64,000 nt of DNA from the NCBI GenBank assembly GCA_054601695.1, contig BAAHQB010000033.1:992001-1056000 (forward strand), in the 5' to 3' direction. Shown in pieces: positions 59,419 to 64,000 of this stretch (its first letter is position 1; each line of letters starts with the position of its first letter). The translations under genes and the position numbers were made by a program. The notes beneath the pieces were generated by a model, which saw only the letters and a list, made by a program, of their open reading frames with translations, did no database searches and was not told the DNA's origin. This DNA is from Amorphochlora amoebiformis. Its lineage: Eukaryota > Cercozoa > Chlorarachniophyceae.

Positions 59419-60309
59419 ATGGACAACACCCGCCAGCGAGCTTTCACCCGTCTTCAGCGGACATTAGGTCAACTGCGTTCGGGAAGATACGCTGAATCCA
59501 AGGTATATATGTGTGTGACCAGTATCGGTAGCTTGACGATTGTGAACTACTACAATGTAGGTATCCAGGGGAGCAACCCACCCAATGCTCAAGCTCACAG
59601 AAGAGGTCAAATCAGCCCTCTCGGAGGATAAACCGGTAATAATGACAGACAATCATACTCGGTGGATACTGAGACCCTCTCCCGCCAGGTTGTAGCCCTG
59701 GAGAGTACCATCATATCTCATGGGATGCCGTACCCTCAAAACGTCGAAACAGCGTACGTCAACATAAGACTGCGTTGATGGTCTCACTTCACCATCGTGA
59801 TTTTAATTCAGCCGTCGGGTCGAGAATATGGTTCGTAGCAATGGTGCAATACCGGCCACAATTGCTATTCTCGAGGTAAATAATCTAATCTATTGTCCAA
59901 AGAATGCAACGAACTAGTATCGGATATTAGGATCAGGATAGCGATGGGAAGGAGAGGGTAGGGTGAGTGGAGGGAAAAGGGAAGAGCCAGGGATTAGAGA
60001 GGAGGAGACGGTATATTTCATCCCTACTCTCATTTACAATGAATCTGATCACGTACATGGAAAGTAGGGCAAAATACACGTTGGGCTAACTCCCAAGCAG
60101 CTGGAGACCCTTGGTGCTCTTGGAGAAAAGGTTGTACATAGAGAGATATAGAGGAAGAGAGGAAAGAGATTGAGAGAGAGGCTGCAAAGAGAGATACAGA
60201 GGGCTCAAATGCTCTCAATTTAAAACGTTGGATGGTTTAATGATGTCAATAACTTGGCAGTGTCGAAAGTGCTCACGAAGGGATCTTGCCTTGGTATGGG
60301 ATAATGAAT

Positions 60310-60340
<31 letters not shown>

Positions 60341-60419
60341 CATACATATATATATATATATATGTGTATATGTCTGTATATCTTTAAACCGGTAGGGGAT
60401 CAATGAATATACAAATACA

Positions 60420-60495
<76 letters not shown>

Positions 60496-60617
60496 TATAT
60501 ATATATATATATATATATGCATATAAAATACATACACATAAGAAATGTATATTTATGTATATATATTATCTTTTCATATATTTACATGTACCTATACACA
60601 TATACATTACATATGTA

Positions 60618-60664
<47 letters not shown>

Positions 60665-60702
60665 TTGTATAGGCATATTGTATATTTATATATATATATA
60701 TA

Positions 60703-60733
<31 letters not shown>

Positions 60734-60750
60734 ATATATATATATATACC

Positions 60751-60787
<37 letters not shown>

Positions 60788-60935
60788 TTGTATATATATA
60801 TATTATATGCATATTGTATATTTAAATATATACATACATATGTAAATATATATATATATATATACCTATATATATATATATATATATATATACATTTATA
60901 AATATCTACATATATACATGTACATAAATATATAC

Positions 60936-60967
<32 letters not shown>

Positions 60968-61075
60968 GTATGTAGCTATATGTATATACATGTATATATA
61001 TATATATATAAATTTATATGTATTACATAATTAAGTATGTACACGCACACTCATATATATATATATATATGTATG

Positions 61076-61110
<35 letters not shown>

Positions 61111-61465
61111 AAATATAAGTATGGGTGTACACATAAATGTACACACCATTAATATATATATATATATATATATATGTACATATATGTATATAATATATAT
61201 ATATATATATACAATATATATAGATAATATTTATGATATATATAGCATATATAGTATATATGTACACATGTTTATATATATATATATATATATATATTCG
61301 CATATATATATATATATATATAACTCATCGTATACTTGTATATATGTTACATTTGTGCCCAAACTTCAGTATTAATACGTACATGTATTATATATATATA
61401 TATATATATACATATACATATGTATATATATATATACATGTATACATGTGTATGTGTGTGTCTAA

Positions 61466-61496
<31 letters not shown>

Positions 61497-61502
61497 GTAT
61501 AC

Positions 61503-61541
<39 letters not shown>

Positions 61542-61820
61542 TATATATATATATATGCATATAAAATATATATATATATATGTTATACAATATGTATATA
61601 GATATCTAAATATTCGTAGGCAGTTTCTCAGAAAGCCAATGGCGCTACGACTGTTGCTGCAACAATGTGAGCAACAGATGCAGTTTCCTCGATTCTAGAT
61701 TAGAAATTTTATTTTAAATATATTTTTACACGTAAAAATTCACATTTACACACACACACATATACATATATATAACATATGTATGTATATACATACACAA
61801 ATATATATGTATTTATATGC

Positions 61821-61886
<66 letters not shown>

Positions 61887-61932
61887 AACATATGTACTTA
61901 TGCATTTTGACATACGTGTATGTATATGTGCA

Positions 61933-61982
<50 letters not shown>

Positions 61983-62110
61983 TGTAGATACATACTATAA
62001 TACCTAATTATGTACATATTATATGTATATACGAATTTACATACATACATATATATATATATATATGTGTATATATATGTATATATATATTACATATCTA
62101 TATGAATATT

Positions 62111-62144
<34 letters not shown>

Positions 62145-62197
62145 ATAACCTTTATTTATAACCTTTATTTATACACGTATTGTATATACTACGTAAT

Positions 62198-62240
<43 letters not shown>

Positions 62241-62396
62241 TACATATATGTTATATGTGGATATATGCGGACAATTTCTACACATACCTTTCACATATAC
62301 GTATATACATGTACATGCATACGTTTACATATGCATATCTACATATATATGAATATATGCATAATATAATATGAATATTTATATATATATATATAT

Positions 62397-62476
<80 letters not shown>

Positions 62477-62617
62477 CATATATATATATATATACACATA
62501 CACATATATATATATATATACATGTATGTGTATTATGTAGATGTCATTCATCATACATAAATACACAAATATCGTAAATACACAAATATCGTAAATACAC
62601 AGACATACATACATACA

Positions 62618-62662
<45 letters not shown>

Positions 62663-62753
62663 ATATGTATATTGCCATACATACATATATATATATATTT
62701 ATAACAATATATGTACAATGTGTTATCACGTGTCCAGACATACAATACATATG

Positions 62754-62784
<31 letters not shown>

Positions 62785-63705
62785 TTGTAATATCCTTTAT
62801 CAAATAAAATTACTCCATATATCTTCAAATCACACATATCAAACCTCTCCAGGTACATCGCGAGCCTCGCGAAGATTCCGGTGTTCGTGACGGGCGGCAT
62901 AGGCGGAGTCCACCGCGGGGTGGAGGAAACCCTAGACATATCTGCCGATCTCACCGAACTCGGCAGGACAAGTGTCGCGGTGCTATCCTTCCTCCTACCA
63001 AAGGGAGAGAGGGGAAGGAGAAAATATAGATGGAGAGACAGACATTGAGAAGTATTGCTGTGCTGAGTGAGAGAAGAAGCTATGAGTGAAAATAGAAGAG
63101 ACAGAGAGGATGAGAGGTAAGAAAAGATAGAAGCGGGGGAGAAGGACAAAGAGCGGGAGAGAGGGGGTATAAAGAAGGGTGAAAAGTACTAGTTGTGCAC
63201 AAGTTTAAGCCCACTGCAAATGTATTCTCTCCTACCTTCGAAGCAATCGTCATACATCTTTGCTTTTAACATACCCAGAGTATTTAATTATTCACAGGTT
63301 GTCTGCGCTGGTGCCAAGAGCATTTTGGATATCCCTCGGTGATGTCCAGTAGTCTTTCTCCCTCACTCTCCCTCTCTTCCTTTCACACTCTCTTTTTTCT
63401 CTATCCCTTTCTTCTTTTTATTCCCCTCTCTCCCAGTAATCAAACAATAATTTTTGGCTTAACGAAAATCGGCAGCACACTGGAGTTTCTCGAGACGCAA
63501 GGCGTTCCCGTCGTCGCTTACCAAACGAACGAATTTCCTGCCTTTTTTACCCCGTAAGAATATATTGTATATGCATATATGTGATATTTATATATATTCA
63601 CATTTATCACATATGGAATGTATGGATATATGTCGATGTGTATATGTAAACAATATGTATATGAATATATATTTCTATTACATTAAATATATGTACATTC
63701 ACATC

Positions 63706-63741
<36 letters not shown>

Positions 63742-63779
63742 TATATCTGTGTGTGCATATATATATTATATAGATTTAT

Positions 63780-63827
<48 letters not shown>

Positions 63828-64000
63828 TACATACAATGCATATGTGTGTATGTCGATATTATATGTATACATAACCTATAGATTTATATACAAAATGTAT
63901 ATGGACATACATACAGATACATATATATATATATATATATTAAATACAAATGAACACAATATCGTGCATGTAAAAACCCATACATATGCATACATGCAAA
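59419..64000 (+). CDS. Pseudouridine-5'-phosphate glycosidase (IndA/YeiN family), 3' partial
   Basis: The family reversibly splits pseudouridine 5'-phosphate into uracil and ribose 5-phosphate, completing pseudouridine breakdown after a kinase. Ten exons are seen, all GT-AG and in phase: 59419-59502, 59561-59635, 59689-59753, 59812-59875, 60068-60130, 60261-60293, 61620-61666, 62853-62979, 63298-63338, 63476-63553. They give 225 residues of the usual 300 or so. Family blocks in order are [107 protein letters not shown] and [15 protein letters not shown]. From memory of the E. coli enzyme, the active-site Glu corresponds to E58, a second lysine to K120 and the imine-forming Lys to K193; all are present. 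A donor GTAAGA follows at 63554. The rest, to 64000, is TA-rich intron. Confidence 0.93.
60423..60489. repeat. Long TA tract in the glycosidase intron
   Basis: An unbroken TA run in the intron 60294-61619, which is nearly all TA repeat. The neighbouring introns of this gene are different: about 59940-60200 and 63000-63170 are GA-rich, and 63355-63435 is CT-rich. Confidence 0.85.

Overview
The window is nuclear DNA of a eukaryote, most likely a unicellular alga or other protist. Its genes are split into many small exons by canonical GT-AG introns. I cannot name the species. Most of the 64 kb is TA-dinucleotide microsatellite with TG/CA and GTATGTA-like variants. Exons appear as islands of ordinary composition. 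Nearly all long Tyr/Ile/His-rich reading frames on both strands come from the microsatellite and are not genes. Every gene model below was assembled by hand, requiring GT...AG borders and uninterrupted codon phase across every junction.

Layout. (1) 181-23483, + strand: the C-terminal part of TAF2, a TFIID subunit, in 30 exons; its 5' end lies left of the window. (2) 23484-25637: intergenic. (3) 25638-48822, + strand: a 24-exon gene for a 3,812-residue non-ribosomal peptide synthetase (NRPS), read as A1-T1-C-E-[orphan C-lobe]-A2-T2-Cy-A3-T3-TE. (4) 48823-50152: convergent intergenic spacer rich in CTAG. (5) 50153-58904, - strand: a 15-exon gene for a glucose-6-phosphate 1-epimerase-like (mutarotase-fold) protein with an unrecognised N-terminal part and an apparently missing catalytic His. 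Its 4.9 kb intron holds two copies of an interspersed repeat and a degenerate minisatellite. (6) 58905-59418: divergent promoter region. (7) 59419 to the right edge, + strand: pseudouridine-5'-phosphate glycosidase (IndA/YeiN family), 10 exons seen, 3' end outside the window.

TAF2 and the glycosidase look like conserved single-copy genes. The remarkable locus is the NRPS. It is an intron-rich eukaryotic gene, not bacterial contamination. Its A1 pocket looks beta-alanine-like and its A2 and A3 pockets look cysteine-like, so the product may be a beta-Ala-Cys-Cys peptide released by a C-terminal thioesterase. That is the same monomer order as the bithiazole part of bleomycin. Three oddities could make the chemistry different: an epimerase directly after a condensation domain, half a condensation-type domain before A2, and a heterocyclization domain with a degraded active-site motif.

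Repeats. A roughly 370 bp interspersed element, possibly tRNA-derived, has three full copies. A diverged fragment seems to have been captured as the start of a TAF2 exon. Foldback elements, tandem duplications and CCCTAA-like stretches occur inside introns.
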